From Mobiluncus sp963511525 (GTDB taxonomy: Bacteria > Actinomycetota > Actinomycetes > Actinomycetales > Actinomycetaceae), in assembly GCF_963511525.1 (NCBI RefSeq), contig NZ_CAUPIY010000001.1, positions 310,001 through 374,000 of the forward strand: 64,000 nucleotides of DNA. The letters run 5' to 3'. The notes beneath the pieces are model-generated. The model was given only the letters and a program-made list of their open reading frames with translations, ran no database searches and was not told the origin of the DNA. Positions 24,781-33,863 of this stretch are shown one piece after another (within the stretch, counting starts at the first letter, position 1; each line of letters begins with the position of its first letter). Position numbers and translations under genes: made by a program.

Positions 24781-25628
24781 TGCTGATTGTTATTGCCGGG
24801 GCGGGCTCAATCGGCCGCTCCATCGCCAGGGAACTGCTAGCCAGGGGTCATCAGGTCACAATCGCCGACTCCAGCCCCGAGGCGATGAAAGTTTCCTCCG
24901 TACCGGAAGCGAACTGGATTCTGGGAGACTTGTCCACCCCCGAAACGATGGAACAAGCGGGCGGGGCGCAAGCCGATGTCGTCGTCGCCACTACCGGCAA
25001 TGATCAGGCTAATCTGGTGATTGCGCTGCTGGCCAAGACCCAGTTCGGGGTGCCTCGGGTGGTGGGTCGGATTAATAATCCCAAGAATGAGTGGATGTTC
25101 AATGAGTCTTGGGGCGTGGACGTGCCGATTTCTACCCCCCGGATGATGACTGCCCTGGTCGAGGAGGCCCTCAGCGTAGGTACCTTAGTGCCGATTTTCC
25201 GGTTCTTTAACTCCCGCAACGGATTGTTCTCAATAGTCCTTTCCGCTGATTCCCCGGTTCTGGGCCGTCCCGCGGGCGAACTGGAGTGGCCGTTGGGGGT
25301 TTTGCTGACCGCGGTTATTCAAGATGGGAAGGCGCTGGCTCCCCACAAGGTCGCGAGTTTACACGCCTCAGATCAGTTGCTGTTCCTGTTCCCCGAGCAA
25401 AATGAGGACACTGTAGACCAAGTCGGAAAACTTTTGACCGCCGCTCCGGCCGAGGATGCCGCGGATTCAGCGGGCGTCGTCGAGGGTGTCGGGGGTGTCA
25501 GAAGCACGGTCGGGGACGTCAGCAGCGCCGGTGTCGGAGGTGTCGACGTCGGTAAGGCCGGAGTCGAGGAACTTACCGTGGGTGCGGCGCAGCAGGAGCC
25601 AGCTGAGGTAGAGCGCCAAGGCGAATAA
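24777..25628 (+). CDS. TrkA-family NAD-binding K+ uptake protein 2
   Basis: A 283-residue paralogue of the preceding gene: MMLIVIAGAGSIGRSIARELLARG, then TTGNDQANLVIALLAK and a TrkA_C domain up to about residue 220. The ATG overlaps the stop of the first gene (ATGA), so they are coupled. The last 60 or so residues are a low-complexity Gly/Val/Asp/Ser tail that reads antiparallel through the 3' end of the DUF3159 gene for 162 bp (25467-25628). A tail of this kind is not part of the TrkA family and may be dispensable. Confidence 0.92.
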   Translation: MMLIVIAGAGSIGRSIARELLARGHQVTIADSSPEAMKVSSVPEANWILGDLSTPETMEQAGGAQADVVVATTGNDQANLVIALLAKTQFGVPRVVGRINNPKNEWMFNESWGVDVPISTPRMMTALVEEALSVGTLVPIFRFFNSRNGLFSIVLSADSPVLGRPAGELEWPLGVLLTAVIQDGKALAPHKVASLHASDQLLFLFPEQNEDTVDQVGKLLTAAPAEDAADSAGVVEGVGGVRSTVGDVSSAGVGGVDVGKAGVEELTVGAAQQEPAEVERQGE

Positions 25629-26258
25629 CGGCACGCCCAACAAGATTTGGAAGGTGCCCAGCCAGGGTACGTTTCCTCCCAGGTAGAGAGGCGTTTTTAC
25701 AGCCAGGCGAAGCAGGAAAACCCCCAGCCAGATGATGGTTACAGCGTAGTATGCCTGTTTATCTGCTTTCAGCCTCGGATCTGTCCGCCAGCTCAAACCT
25801 TGGGCGCGAAACCACCCGACCAACAGGCCGATAACGGGGAAACGCACCAGAATCGACACCAGAATCACGCTGGCATAAACCGCATTAATAATCAGGCTCA
25901 TCAAAAAGTAGTTCTCGCCTTTGCCGCTGAACATAGCCCAGAGCACACCGATGATGACGACCCAGAACCCCGCAAACGCCTGCATAATCGAGGAATGCCC
26001 AATGAGCCGCGCGATAATCAGACCCACGGCAAACCCGAGCGATACCGCCCCGGCCTTCATGACGTCCCAGCCAGCCACAAACGCCACCACGAAAACCAGC
26101 GTCGGCCCGATGGACTCGACCATGCCGCGCCACCCTCCTACTGCTTGGCGAAGGGAGAATTCTTCGGCATCCAGTCTGCCTCCCATGTTTCGACCCAGGG
26201 TATCCTTAAAATCGTTGAGCCCAGCTGCAACAGTTTCCTGGTCTTTTTCCTCGCTCAT
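25467..26258 (-). CDS. DUF3159 integral membrane protein
   Basis: A 263-residue actinobacterial membrane protein with about six hydrophobic segments between residues 45 and 225 (for example LVFVVAFVAGWDVMKAG and FWVVIIGVLWAMFSG) and conserved MSLIINAVYASV and GLSWRTDPRLKADKQAYY. It lies between trkA and the OB-fold gene, as in mycobacteria (Rv2693c, recalled). Function unknown; the context suggests ion or envelope homeostasis. The C-terminal tail (TDVDTSDTGAADVPDR) is low complexity and overlaps the convergent trkA. Its start overlaps the upstream OB-fold gene stop by four bases. Confidence 0.9.
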   Translation of the reverse strand: MSEEKDQETVAAGLNDFKDTLGRNMGGRLDAEEFSLRQAVGGWRGMVESIGPTLVFVVAFVAGWDVMKAGAVSLGFAVGLIIARLIGHSSIMQAFAGFWVVIIGVLWAMFSGKGENYFLMSLIINAVYASVILVSILVRFPVIGLLVGWFRAQGLSWRTDPRLKADKQAYYAVTIIWLGVFLLRLAVKTPLYLGGNVPWLGTFQILLGVPLFALALYLSWLLLRRTHGKFLDSGLTDVDTSDTGAADVPDRASDTPDTLDDAR

Positions 26259-26506
26259 TTTGCCCCCAAGAGGTGATAATCCGGGTTAATGAGTTCCACC
26301 CCGTCCTCGCCCTGCAGCGGGATTCCGCACACTTGCAGGCGGCGTCCCAAGGTCACTCCGGGAACTTCCGTCCTCCCCAGCCAGCGCACGTTGATGAACC
26401 CTCCTGCGGTCTCCAGGCAAATCCGGAAAGACGGCACGTCAGAGGGAGACAGGAAAGACGTGGAAAGCACGGTGCCGACCCGGGTAATCTGTTGACGCGG
26501 CGACAT
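26255..26506 (-). CDS. Small OB-fold nucleic acid-binding protein
   Basis: An 83-residue protein with an OB-fold-like strand pattern: ITRVGTVLSTSF, FRICLETAGGFINVRWLGR, then GRRLQVCGIPL and a final NPDYHLL. It corresponds to the small OB-fold protein encoded between DUF3159 and DUF3710 genes in actinobacteria (Rv2694c type, recalled). It probably binds single-stranded nucleic acid; the role is unknown. It overlaps DUF3159 by ATGA. Confidence 0.82.
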   Translation of the reverse strand: MSPRQQITRVGTVLSTSFLSPSDVPSFRICLETAGGFINVRWLGRTEVPGVTLGRRLQVCGIPLQGEDGVELINPDYHLLGAK

Positions 26507-26531
26507 GGTGAACTCCCTCTGCCTGCACCGG

Positions 26532-27263
26532 CTAGGCCTGCTGCTCGCGCAGAGAAGCCAGCTGACGTGCTAAGTCGTCAGGCAAAACCACGGGAATGAC
26601 CGAACGCGGACTCATTGGTCGGGAACCACGCACCACCACGACCTGACGGACGGCCTGTTCCAAGGCTTGCAAATCCGGATCCTCGGCTTGCACCATGCCG
26701 TTAAAGACCAGGCGCACAAACCAGTTCGGGCCGTCCACTCCGCAATAGCGAACCTGCACGCGCCCCCGGTTGCCCTGGGCGTCTTGTGCCGCTAACTGTA
26801 CGAACAGTTCCGTACCGAAACTGCCCACGCGTTCGTCACAAGTGTTGCCCGCAGCGGTGGTTTCTCCGCGAACCTGCGCGCGCAGCTCAGGCCACAAGCG
26901 TTTCGACTTTGGTGCGGCTACCGCCAGCAGCTCTACAGCTGCCTTACCAATCTGCATGGTCAGAGAGCCAAAAGTTTTTTCGTCCAGCGGGGATTCGGGG
27001 TGAACCGCCAACCCGGGAATCTGGGGCAGCAAGAACACTCCAAAGTCTGCATACTGGGAGGTGTCCTGGTCAGCAAGTTGTTTGACGTCCAGGGGGCCTG
27101 CGGGTTGGTCTTTTGTCCCCGTGTTGTCAGGCGAAGCTGGGGCCGAAGCGCGCTCCTCCACTAATTCACTGTTAGGGGACGGGTTCTCGAGCTCACCAGA
27201 GGAATTGTCCTCTACCTCTTGAGAAACTTCAACCGTTTTGCGTTTCTTTGAGAAAAGTCCCAT
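26532..27263 (-). CDS. DUF3710 domain protein
   Basis: A 243-residue protein. The ATG at 27263 (MGLFSKKRKTVEVSQ) overlaps the DUF4193 stop as TGATG and is the natural start; the frame stays open further upstream inside DUF4193. A disordered acidic N-terminus (about 1-70) precedes the DUF3710 core, seen as YADFGVFLLPQIPGLAVHPE and CGVDGPNWFVRLVFNG. The C-terminus is PVVLPDDLARQLASLREQ. It is cytoplasmic and of unknown function, found next to dut and DUF4193 in actinobacteria; dut itself is not in this window. Confidence 0.9.
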   Translation of the reverse strand: MGLFSKKRKTVEVSQEVEDNSSGELENPSPNSELVEERASAPASPDNTGTKDQPAGPLDVKQLADQDTSQYADFGVFLLPQIPGLAVHPESPLDEKTFGSLTMQIGKAAVELLAVAAPKSKRLWPELRAQVRGETTAAGNTCDERVGSFGTELFVQLAAQDAQGNRGRVQVRYCGVDGPNWFVRLVFNGMVQAEDPDLQALEQAVRQVVVVRGSRPMSPRSVIPVVLPDDLARQLASLREQQA

Positions 27264-27568
27264 CAGGCTACACCCGCACAATCCATGCACACCGGCTGGC
27301 CGTCTTCTATCCCTGCCAGCTGGGACGCATGATGCACAATAAAGCATTGTGAACACACGAATTCGTCGTCTTGCTTGGGGACTACCCGAACTGAGAGTTC
27401 TTCATTGGAAAGATCCGCGCCAGGCAACTCGAAGGAATCCGCAGCTTCATTTTCGTCCTCATCAACGGAAGCATCTTCGGAATTTTTTCGCTGAGTCTTT
27501 AACTCCTCGATAGATTCCTCAGGGTTCTCCTCGTCTCGCTTGCGCGGGGCATCGTAATCGGTAGCCAT
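27263..27568 (-). CDS. DUF4193 zinc-ribbon-like protein
   Basis: A 101-residue actinobacterial protein: MATDYDAPRKRDEENPEES start, an acidic middle, and a C-terminal zinc site CSQCFIVHHASQL..CMDC. Related small proteins are transcribed near sigA in actinobacteria. Function unknown; the zinc ribbon suggests contact with nucleic acid or the transcription machinery. It is divergent from sepH (140 bp) and coupled to the DUF3710 gene. Confidence 0.92.
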   Translation of the reverse strand: MATDYDAPRKRDEENPEESIEELKTQRKNSEDASVDEDENEAADSFELPGADLSNEELSVRVVPKQDDEFVCSQCFIVHHASQLAGIEDGQPVCMDCAGVA

Positions 27569-27707
27569 TGCACTCCCTTAAAGTAATAGTTTCGGTGCGT
27601 CGCGATATTAGCACTACTTTAAGGAAAATGCGACCTCTCGGCAACGTTACGGCGGGTTGACGTGAAAACTGCCCACGATTTTGGCAATGTGTAGTTTAGG
27701 AGGAAAT

Positions 27708-28793
27708 ATGCGCAGTCTTTCTTTGCTTGGAATTCATACTGACAGCGAGCACCTCGTCTTGGTTGACACAGACGGTGAGCGCTTCCTTTTACCCCTTGAT
27801 GAAGAGCTGCGCTCCATCGTGCGCCAGCAGCGCCGAAAAGTCGTAGCAGCCCTGTCCACCTCTGACGCTCAGGACTTGCGTCCAAGGGACATTCAAACTT
27901 TGATTCGCGGCGGCGCCTCCGCCCAAGAGGTTGCCACCAGTGCCGGTCTGGACTTGGCACAGGTCAAGCGCTATGAAGCCCCAGTTTTAGCGGAACGGAT
28001 TTACGCCGCCCGTCAGGCTCAGGAAACTCGTGTTTCCCCGGAAAAGGACGCTCCGGCCTTGGGCGAACTGGTGATAGACCGTCTGGCCACTCGCGGAGTT
28101 AGCCCCGCGTCTCTGAGCTGGGACGCGACCCGGCAGCCCGGCGAAAACTGGCTGGTTCACCTGGAGTTTGTGCAGGACGCCAAAGCGCTGGAGGCGAACT
28201 GGGAATTTGACCACGAAAACCGCACTTTGACAGCATTGGACGAACAAGCGCGCTGGCTGACCGAGACCGCCACCCCCGCCGGTTCCGACGCCCTGTTGAA
28301 CCGGGGACATTTCCGTTTTGATTTCGGCTCAGAGGCTGATGCCTCCCCTACCACTGCCACAAAACCTGTCCCAGCACAGTCGCCAGAAACCAGCGCCACC
28401 GAAGCTCTGCTCGATGAGTTGAACGCTGCTCGAGGAACCCGGCTTTCCGTGGTGACCGGGGACGAAGAGGACGACGTTTCCGCGATGGAAGCCGCTATCG
28501 CCTCCGGGTTTGCTCCCGACGCTCAGACCGCACCGCCCGCCGCACCCGCTCCGGACGCCGCTGCGGATCAACCAGACGCGGACGTTTTGCCCCTCGATGC
28601 CGCGAAACGGCAGTCCTCCAAGACAGCTCAACCACCCACACAGAATACAGAAAACGGCGTGTTGCCGGGGATGGAGGATTTGCAACCGAATCCGGCTCAG
28701 CCCCCCGCCGATACTGCTAAACACACCACGCGCCGGGGTCGTGCCGCCATGCCCTCTTGGGACGAGATTCTGTTCGGCTCTAAGGCCGACTGA
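27708..28793 (+). CDS. sepH: Septation protein SepH (DUF3071)
   Basis: A 361-residue protein from the ATG at 27708, which has AGGAGG five bases upstream. The N-terminal DUF3071 domain (1 to about 165) starts MRSLSLLGIHTDSEHLVLVD and includes a helix-turn-helix-like part (IQTLIRGGASAQEVATSAG). A long Pro/Ala-rich linker leads to a conserved C-terminal end PSWDEILFGSKAD. In Streptomyces, SepH binds FtsZ and promotes assembly of the division ring. It converges with the phosphatase gene (seven-base gap). Confidence 0.92.
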   Translation: MRSLSLLGIHTDSEHLVLVDTDGERFLLPLDEELRSIVRQQRRKVVAALSTSDAQDLRPRDIQTLIRGGASAQEVATSAGLDLAQVKRYEAPVLAERIYAARQAQETRVSPEKDAPALGELVIDRLATRGVSPASLSWDATRQPGENWLVHLEFVQDAKALEANWEFDHENRTLTALDEQARWLTETATPAGSDALLNRGHFRFDFGSEADASPTTATKPVPAQSPETSATEALLDELNAARGTRLSVVTGDEEDDVSAMEAAIASGFAPDAQTAPPAAPAPDAAADQPDADVLPLDAAKRQSSKTAQPPTQNTENGVLPGMEDLQPNPAQPPADTAKHTTRRGRAAMPSWDEILFGSKAD

Positions 28794-28800
28794 GACATTC

Positions 28801-29988
28801 TCAGCTGCAATAACGCAGCATCGGGACGCGCATTTCCTGCTCGCTCAAGCCTCCGTGCAAGCCTTTCATCTGGAACACCTGTTCTTTAAAAAAGCGCGAA
28901 TCCAAGGTTTGGCCTGTCCCCGCGGCGAACACCACCACATCGCCCAACAGTTCCGTTCGGCGCACCGGCGTGCCGTTATAGGAGGCAAACAACGCCTCAG
29001 TTTCGCTGCGATTCAATACTTTGGCTTCGGGCAGCAGCGTCTGCAGGCTAACTTGCAACGCCGCGGCGGCTCCCGGTTTGGCATGGACGTGCAGGGCTCG
29101 CCCTTCCCCGCTGGTGTCCGCGATGAATTCGGCCGCCGCAGTTTTCGCCAAATCCACGGTGACCTCTGGGGATGTGTTCAACATTCCGTGGTCCGCGGTG
29201 ATGATGACCCTCACGCCAGGTGCCAGGCTATCCAGCATGATTCCCACCGCACGATCGGCCTTTTCCAGGTTCTTCACCCACTTCTCAGACCCCACCCCGT
29301 AACCATGTCCGGCATGATCGACTTCCGCCATATAGAAATACGTCAGTCCGCCCTGTTTCGACACGCTCGCGGCATCACGAGCTCGCGCATCCAAGTTTTC
29401 CGAAGCCACATACGTGGCGCCCCGCAGGGCAGCTCGCGTCAGTCCGCCGCCAATAAATTTTTTCGGTCCCAAAGCAAAAGCCGGAATTTTTGCTGCGCTG
29501 AGACGTTCAAACCAAGTCGGTTCGGTTTGGAATTCCTCTACCCCTCCCGGGTAATCCTCGAACGTAATCAAGTTGAATTTCGCCTGCGCCACCGGGTCTA
29601 TCAGCTGGTAGGACAACATATTGTGTCCTCCGGGGGCCATGCCGGTCAGGGTGGAAGTGATGGCGGCCGCGGTAGTGGAGGGGCATACACTGCGGCCGGT
29701 CAAGGGCTGCTCTGAGGCTGCGGCGGTCTTCACCAGGGCACGTAAGTTCGGCGCGTGTCCCAGATATTCGTTCAGGTTCCACCACCCCAGTCCGTCAATC
29801 AACACGAGAACGAGTGGGGCGCCGGCGGGGCTACCCGCCGCATCGGTTTCCACAGGCAGCCCCTGAGGTAAACGGGGCCACCCGGCTGCCTCGAACTCAC
29901 CTACCAGCAGGGCGTCAAGGCGCAAATCAGGATCGTTCGCGGTCATGATTTCAGTGTGAAATTCCGTCTCACTCACCCTTCCATTCAA
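28801..29988 (-). CDS. Alkaline phosphatase superfamily protein (nucleotide pyrophosphatase type)
   Basis: A 395-residue protein of the type I phosphodiesterase/nucleotide pyrophosphatase fold. Metal and nucleophile positions are visible: LVLVLIDGLGWW (first Asp), CPSTTAAAITSTLTG (Thr nucleophile), YMAEVDHAGHGYG and ITADHGML (metal ligands). It hydrolyses a phosphodiester or phosphoester of unknown identity. No signal peptide is seen, suggesting a cytoplasmic enzyme. The start is uncertain: TTG 29988, GTG 29976 and ATG 29946 are all possible and none has a well-spaced ribosome-binding site. It is divergent from parC. Confidence 0.9.
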   Translation of the reverse strand: MNGRVSETEFHTEIMTANDPDLRLDALLVGEFEAAGWPRLPQGLPVETDAAGSPAGAPLVLVLIDGLGWWNLNEYLGHAPNLRALVKTAAASEQPLTGRSVCPSTTAAAITSTLTGMAPGGHNMLSYQLIDPVAQAKFNLITFEDYPGGVEEFQTEPTWFERLSAAKIPAFALGPKKFIGGGLTRAALRGATYVASENLDARARDAASVSKQGGLTYFYMAEVDHAGHGYGVGSEKWVKNLEKADRAVGIMLDSLAPGVRVIITADHGMLNTSPEVTVDLAKTAAAEFIADTSGEGRALHVHAKPGAAAALQVSLQTLLPEAKVLNRSETEALFASYNGTPVRRTELLGDVVVFAAGTGQTLDSRFFKEQVFQMKGLHGGLSEQEMRVPMLRYCS

Positions 29989-30053
29989 TCATTTCCGGCC
30001 CCGCCGGTGTGGCAAGCGGCGTAAGAGCGGGAAAAATCGTAAGAATTGATGTC

Positions 30054-32600
30054 ATGTCTGACTCCCCCCTCGAACACATCCAAGACATCGACATTAACGA
30101 GGAAATGGAGCATTCCTTCCTGGAATATGCCTATTCAGTCATTCATGCGCGCGCCCTGCCAGATGCGAAAGACGGTCTGAAACCGGTACAACGCCGCATC
30201 CTGTTCCAGATGAAACAAATGGGCTTGACCCCGGACAAAGGGCACGTAAAGTCCCAGCGCGTCGTGGGTGACGTCATGGGTAAGCTGCACCCACACGGAG
30301 ATTCGGCCATCTACGATGCTCTAGTGCGTCTGGCTCAGCCTTTCACCATGCGCGTGCCGCTTATCGATGGACACGGCAACTTTGGTTCCCTCGATGACGG
30401 TCCCGCCGCAGCGCGCTACACGGAGGCGCGACTGGCTCCCGCCGCCTTAGCGCTGGTGGACGACTTGGACGAGGACGTTGTTGACTTTGTCCCGAACTAT
30501 GACAATCAGCTCACCCAGCCCGCGGTACTCCCCGCAGCGTTCCCTAACCTGCTGGTCAACGGCGCGAATGGCATCGCGGTGGGCATGGCCACCAACATCC
30601 CGCCCCACAATGTGGGCGAAACCATCAACGCCGCCATCTACCTGCTGGATCATCCGCAAGCCGATACCGCGGAACTCATGAAGTACTGCCCCGGCCCGGA
30701 CCTTCCCGGCGGCGGAATTATTGTGGGCTTGGACGGAATCCGCGAAGCCTACGAAACCGGGAGAGGAATTTTCACCACTCGTGCCCGGGCGACTATCGAG
30801 CAGGTCACGGCGCGCAAGCGCGGCATCGTCATTACCGAACTGCCTTACCAGGTCGGCCCCGAAAGGGTGGCTGAAAAGCTGAAAGAAACCGTCAGCTCCG
30901 GCAAGGTCAAAGGCGTTTCGGGCTGGCAGGATCTGTCTGACCGAACTCACGGAATGCGCCTGGTGGTCGAGGTTAAGAACGGTTTTCATCCCGAGGCTGT
31001 TTTGGCTTCGCTGTACAAGTACACTCCCCTACAGGAATCTTTCGGCATTAATACGGTCGCCCTAGTCGATGGTCAGCCGCGCACGCTGGGTCTGAAAGCA
31101 GCCCTGCAAGTGTTTGTCGATCACCGCATTGAGGTCACGCGGCGGCGCAGCGAGTTCCGATTGAAGAAAAAGCAGGAACGTCTGCATTTGGTCGATGGAT
31201 TGCTCATCGCCGTACTGAACCTGGACGAAGTCATCGAGGTCATTCGGACCTCGGATGATTCCGCCGCGGCCCGCCAACGCTTGATGGCGGTATTCGATTT
31301 GTCCGAAGCCCAAGCGGAGTTCATCCTGGAGCTGCGGTTGCGCCGGTTGACCAAGTTTTCTCGGCTGGAACTGGAAGCAGAAGCTGACGAGCTGCGCCAA
31401 GCGATTGCCGAGCTAGAACAGATTTTGGCGTCCACCGAGAAACTGCATGACGTGGTGCGAAATGATCTGCGCCAGACTGCGGCGAGACTCTCCACGCCGC
31501 GGCGTACCGTGTTGATGGAAGAGGACGGTTCGGCCGTGGCGGCTTCCGAAGACGCCGCGCTGCCGGTTTTCGGAGCAATGACGGTTACGGATGTGCCCTT
31601 GGAGGTTCCCGATGTGCCGTGCCGGATTGTCCTGGGTGCCGACGGGCGGGCTATCCGTTTGGCGCATACCGGTCCCGTAACGCGCTTAGAGGGGTTCAAC
31701 AGTACGGTCGCCGGCTCTATCTTGACCCATACGCGGGGGTCTTTCGGGGTCGTTACCTCATCGGGTTTTGTGGTGCGCCTGGACGTATTGAATCTTCCTC
31801 CAGGAGAAAAGTCCCCGCTGGCTGGCTCTGCCAGTTCCAATGCTGCCGGGTCAACAGAATCGGCCGCGACGGCAAGTGCCGCGGCAAACGTTGCGGCGAG
31901 CCTCGAGGAAAGCGCGCCACTCTGGTCTTTGGACGGAGCACCGCAGCTGTCAGCAGCAGCTCGATTGGAGGATGGGGAAACCGTGGTCGGTATCCTCACC
32001 TTGGATGAGGATGAAACGGTCGGAATGGTGACCGAACAGGGCATCGTGAAACGGATGCGTCCGGACTATCCCAGCACTCAAAACCGGTTTAGCATCATCA
32101 ACCTAGAGGGCACTGACCAGTTGGTTTACGCCGGGGCTTGCCCGGATGACGCCCAAATTGTGATGATTTCAACGGATGCCCAGCTGCTGCGCACCCCGGC
32201 GAGTAAAGTTCGCCCCCAAGGGCGCAACGCGGGCGGGGTCGCGGGTATGAACCTGAAAGAAAATACGCAGGTTATTGCCGGGGCAATCGTCCCTGATGAG
32301 CTGGTCGCCGCTACCACTGTAGCCACTGTTGCCGCCATTATGAACGCCATGCCCGGAGCAAACCAAAGTTCCATCAAGCTCACGCCTCTGGATCGCTATC
32401 CCATAAAAGGCCGGGGTGCACAAGGGGTGCGGGTGCAGCGTTTCCTGAAGGGCGAGTACGTGCTCGATATGGCTTTTGTGGGTCCTGATCCGGTTCATGC
32501 TGTGGACGCGAAAGGTAAGCCGGTCAAACTGCCGGAACTGGACGAACGTCGGGACGCTTCCGGTTCGAACTTGAAATCTAATATCGCCTATTTTGGTTGA
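30054..32600 (+). CDS. parC: DNA topoisomerase IV subunit A (GyrA/ParC family)
   Basis: An 848-residue type IIA topoisomerase subunit starting MSDSPLEHIQDIDINEE (ATG 30054). The winged-helix and tower domains carry QRRILFQMKQ, HPHGDSAIYD (Ser84 and Asp88, at the quinolone-determining positions, are the susceptible residues) and the active-site Tyr122 in AARYTEARL. The C-terminal domain is a GyrA-like beta-pinwheel interrupted by an Ala/Ser-rich insert (about 585-630). parE is encoded nearby on the other strand, so topoisomerase IV, which separates daughter chromosomes, is more likely than gyrase. A second GyrA elsewhere would confirm. Confidence 0.92.
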   Translation: MSDSPLEHIQDIDINEEMEHSFLEYAYSVIHARALPDAKDGLKPVQRRILFQMKQMGLTPDKGHVKSQRVVGDVMGKLHPHGDSAIYDALVRLAQPFTMRVPLIDGHGNFGSLDDGPAAARYTEARLAPAALALVDDLDEDVVDFVPNYDNQLTQPAVLPAAFPNLLVNGANGIAVGMATNIPPHNVGETINAAIYLLDHPQADTAELMKYCPGPDLPGGGIIVGLDGIREAYETGRGIFTTRARATIEQVTARKRGIVITELPYQVGPERVAEKLKETVSSGKVKGVSGWQDLSDRTHGMRLVVEVKNGFHPEAVLASLYKYTPLQESFGINTVALVDGQPRTLGLKAALQVFVDHRIEVTRRRSEFRLKKKQERLHLVDGLLIAVLNLDEVIEVIRTSDDSAAARQRLMAVFDLSEAQAEFILELRLRRLTKFSRLELEAEADELRQAIAELEQILASTEKLHDVVRNDLRQTAARLSTPRRTVLMEEDGSAVAASEDAALPVFGAMTVTDVPLEVPDVPCRIVLGADGRAIRLAHTGPVTRLEGFNSTVAGSILTHTRGSFGVVTSSGFVVRLDVLNLPPGEKSPLAGSASSNAAGSTESAATASAAANVAASLEESAPLWSLDGAPQLSAAARLEDGETVVGILTLDEDETVGMVTEQGIVKRMRPDYPSTQNRFSIINLEGTDQLVYAGACPDDAQIVMISTDAQLLRTPASKVRPQGRNAGGVAGMNLKENTQVIAGAIVPDELVAATTVATVAAIMNAMPGANQSSIKLTPLDRYPIKGRGAQGVRVQRFLKGEYVLDMAFVGPDPVHAVDAKGKPVKLPELDERRDASGSNLKSNIAYFG

Positions 32601-32698
32601 TACAGGATTTCAGTATATTTCCTTTTCTGTCTAACGGGGCCATGGCAAAGGCAATACATTGCACTCGCGGCGCGATGTTCAGAGCCTCAAGCCCGTTC

Positions 32699-33769
32699 TC
32701 ACTCGCTTTTTCGTGTCGGCAACGCAGCGGCTGACTGGCGGTTCATCTGAGCGACTTCCTCACGCAAAACTGAGGGATCCACTGACTTTTGCGCCTCAAC
32801 AGGCAAGTTCACCACCCACTCGGTCGAGCCTCCGGTAACTTCATACCCAAAATCAGTATAAAGCTTCGCGACTTCTGTCGGATTTTCCTGGTCCAGCCCT
32901 ACCGCCGCGAACTGCATTCCCGATTCCTGGTAAGCCGCAATGGCGTGTGACAGCAGTGCCGCGGCGACCTGTGTTTCCGCATAATCGGGCAAAACTCCCA
33001 GGATTTCGGTATAGCCTTGGGTGAACCCCATCGCCTCCCAGTCCTGCTCGTAGCGAGCGGAAAGCAGATAACCCGCGACCTCGGCGACATCGCTGGACTT
33101 GTCCAAGGCTATAAAAGACCACTGTGGAGCAAAGAAAGGCCGATTCGACTGCCACGTTTGCAAATCTTGGGCGGGAGCCCCCGTCGCCAGAGCCATCAAC
33201 TCATTGTGAGCCCGGCGCACATGGTCATCGAAATCCGCAGACCACGGGATAATTTCCAGATACTGGCCGGGTGCCACCAGTTCCCCCGGTGCTGCCAAAT
33301 CTCGGCGCAGTTCCAGGTAAGTATGGGCGGGCTGAAAACCATTCTCCTGCAGTTGGTGCGCCGCATCTCTCGCCGCTCGATCCACGAAACACACAATCTG
33401 GGCCGGTCGCGGCTTTTCCGCCAGCATGGCGTGAGCGGTTTGAACTTCCCATTGGAAAATGATGGAACCGACTCCGCGATTCCGCCAACTCGCCTCCACG
33501 CCCCCGGAACAAACCGCCTGGAATCCATCGGTTTCCTCGACACGCACGATGGCGTAGGCGACCATCCGCGAGTCCTGGTCCCAAGCGCTCAGGCCACAAA
33601 AATCGGATTGAAAAATCGAATCAACTTCTGCCTGCGAAGTGCGATAGGGCGGATTGTCGATACGTTCCATATCGACTATGAGCCGCATCAGGTCCCGCTT
33701 ATGCGCGGCTTCCAGCGGTTTCCAGGTGATGCCTGGAGTGGCAGCTGGATACGCAAAAAGTTGAGCCAA
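32699..33769 (-). CDS. Tandem GNAT acetyltransferase
   Basis: A 356-residue protein with two GNAT-like halves. The N-terminal half (about 15-175) has MVAYAIVRVEETDGF and an acetyl-CoA-type loop SWRNRGVGSIIFQW; the C-terminal half (about 185-335) has VAGYLLSARYEQDWEAMG and LGVLPDYAETQVAAALL. The layout resembles mycothiol synthase MshD and related actinobacterial enzymes, but the residues do not prove that function. The start is TTG at 33769 with GGAGAG close upstream. It is encoded between the two topoisomerase IV genes, on the same strand as parE. Confidence 0.82.
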   Translation of the reverse strand: MAQLFAYPAATPGITWKPLEAAHKRDLMRLIVDMERIDNPPYRTSQAEVDSIFQSDFCGLSAWDQDSRMVAYAIVRVEETDGFQAVCSGGVEASWRNRGVGSIIFQWEVQTAHAMLAEKPRPAQIVCFVDRAARDAAHQLQENGFQPAHTYLELRRDLAAPGELVAPGQYLEIIPWSADFDDHVRRAHNELMALATGAPAQDLQTWQSNRPFFAPQWSFIALDKSSDVAEVAGYLLSARYEQDWEAMGFTQGYTEILGVLPDYAETQVAAALLSHAIAAYQESGMQFAAVGLDQENPTEVAKLYTDFGYEVTGGSTEWVVNLPVEAQKSVDPSVLREEVAQMNRQSAAALPTRKSE

Positions 33770-33863
33770 GTCTCTCCCTCGCTTGTTAGGAGCCGTTGCC
33801 GTGAGCTCGGTTAATGCGACCGGTGAAAAAACCGCATATAAACCTGGAGCTTATCTGACGATT

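Noticed and set aside
31121..32044. A 307-codon minus-strand frame opposite parC
   Set aside because: It is antisense to the conserved topoisomerase and shows Ser/Arg-rich shadow composition only.
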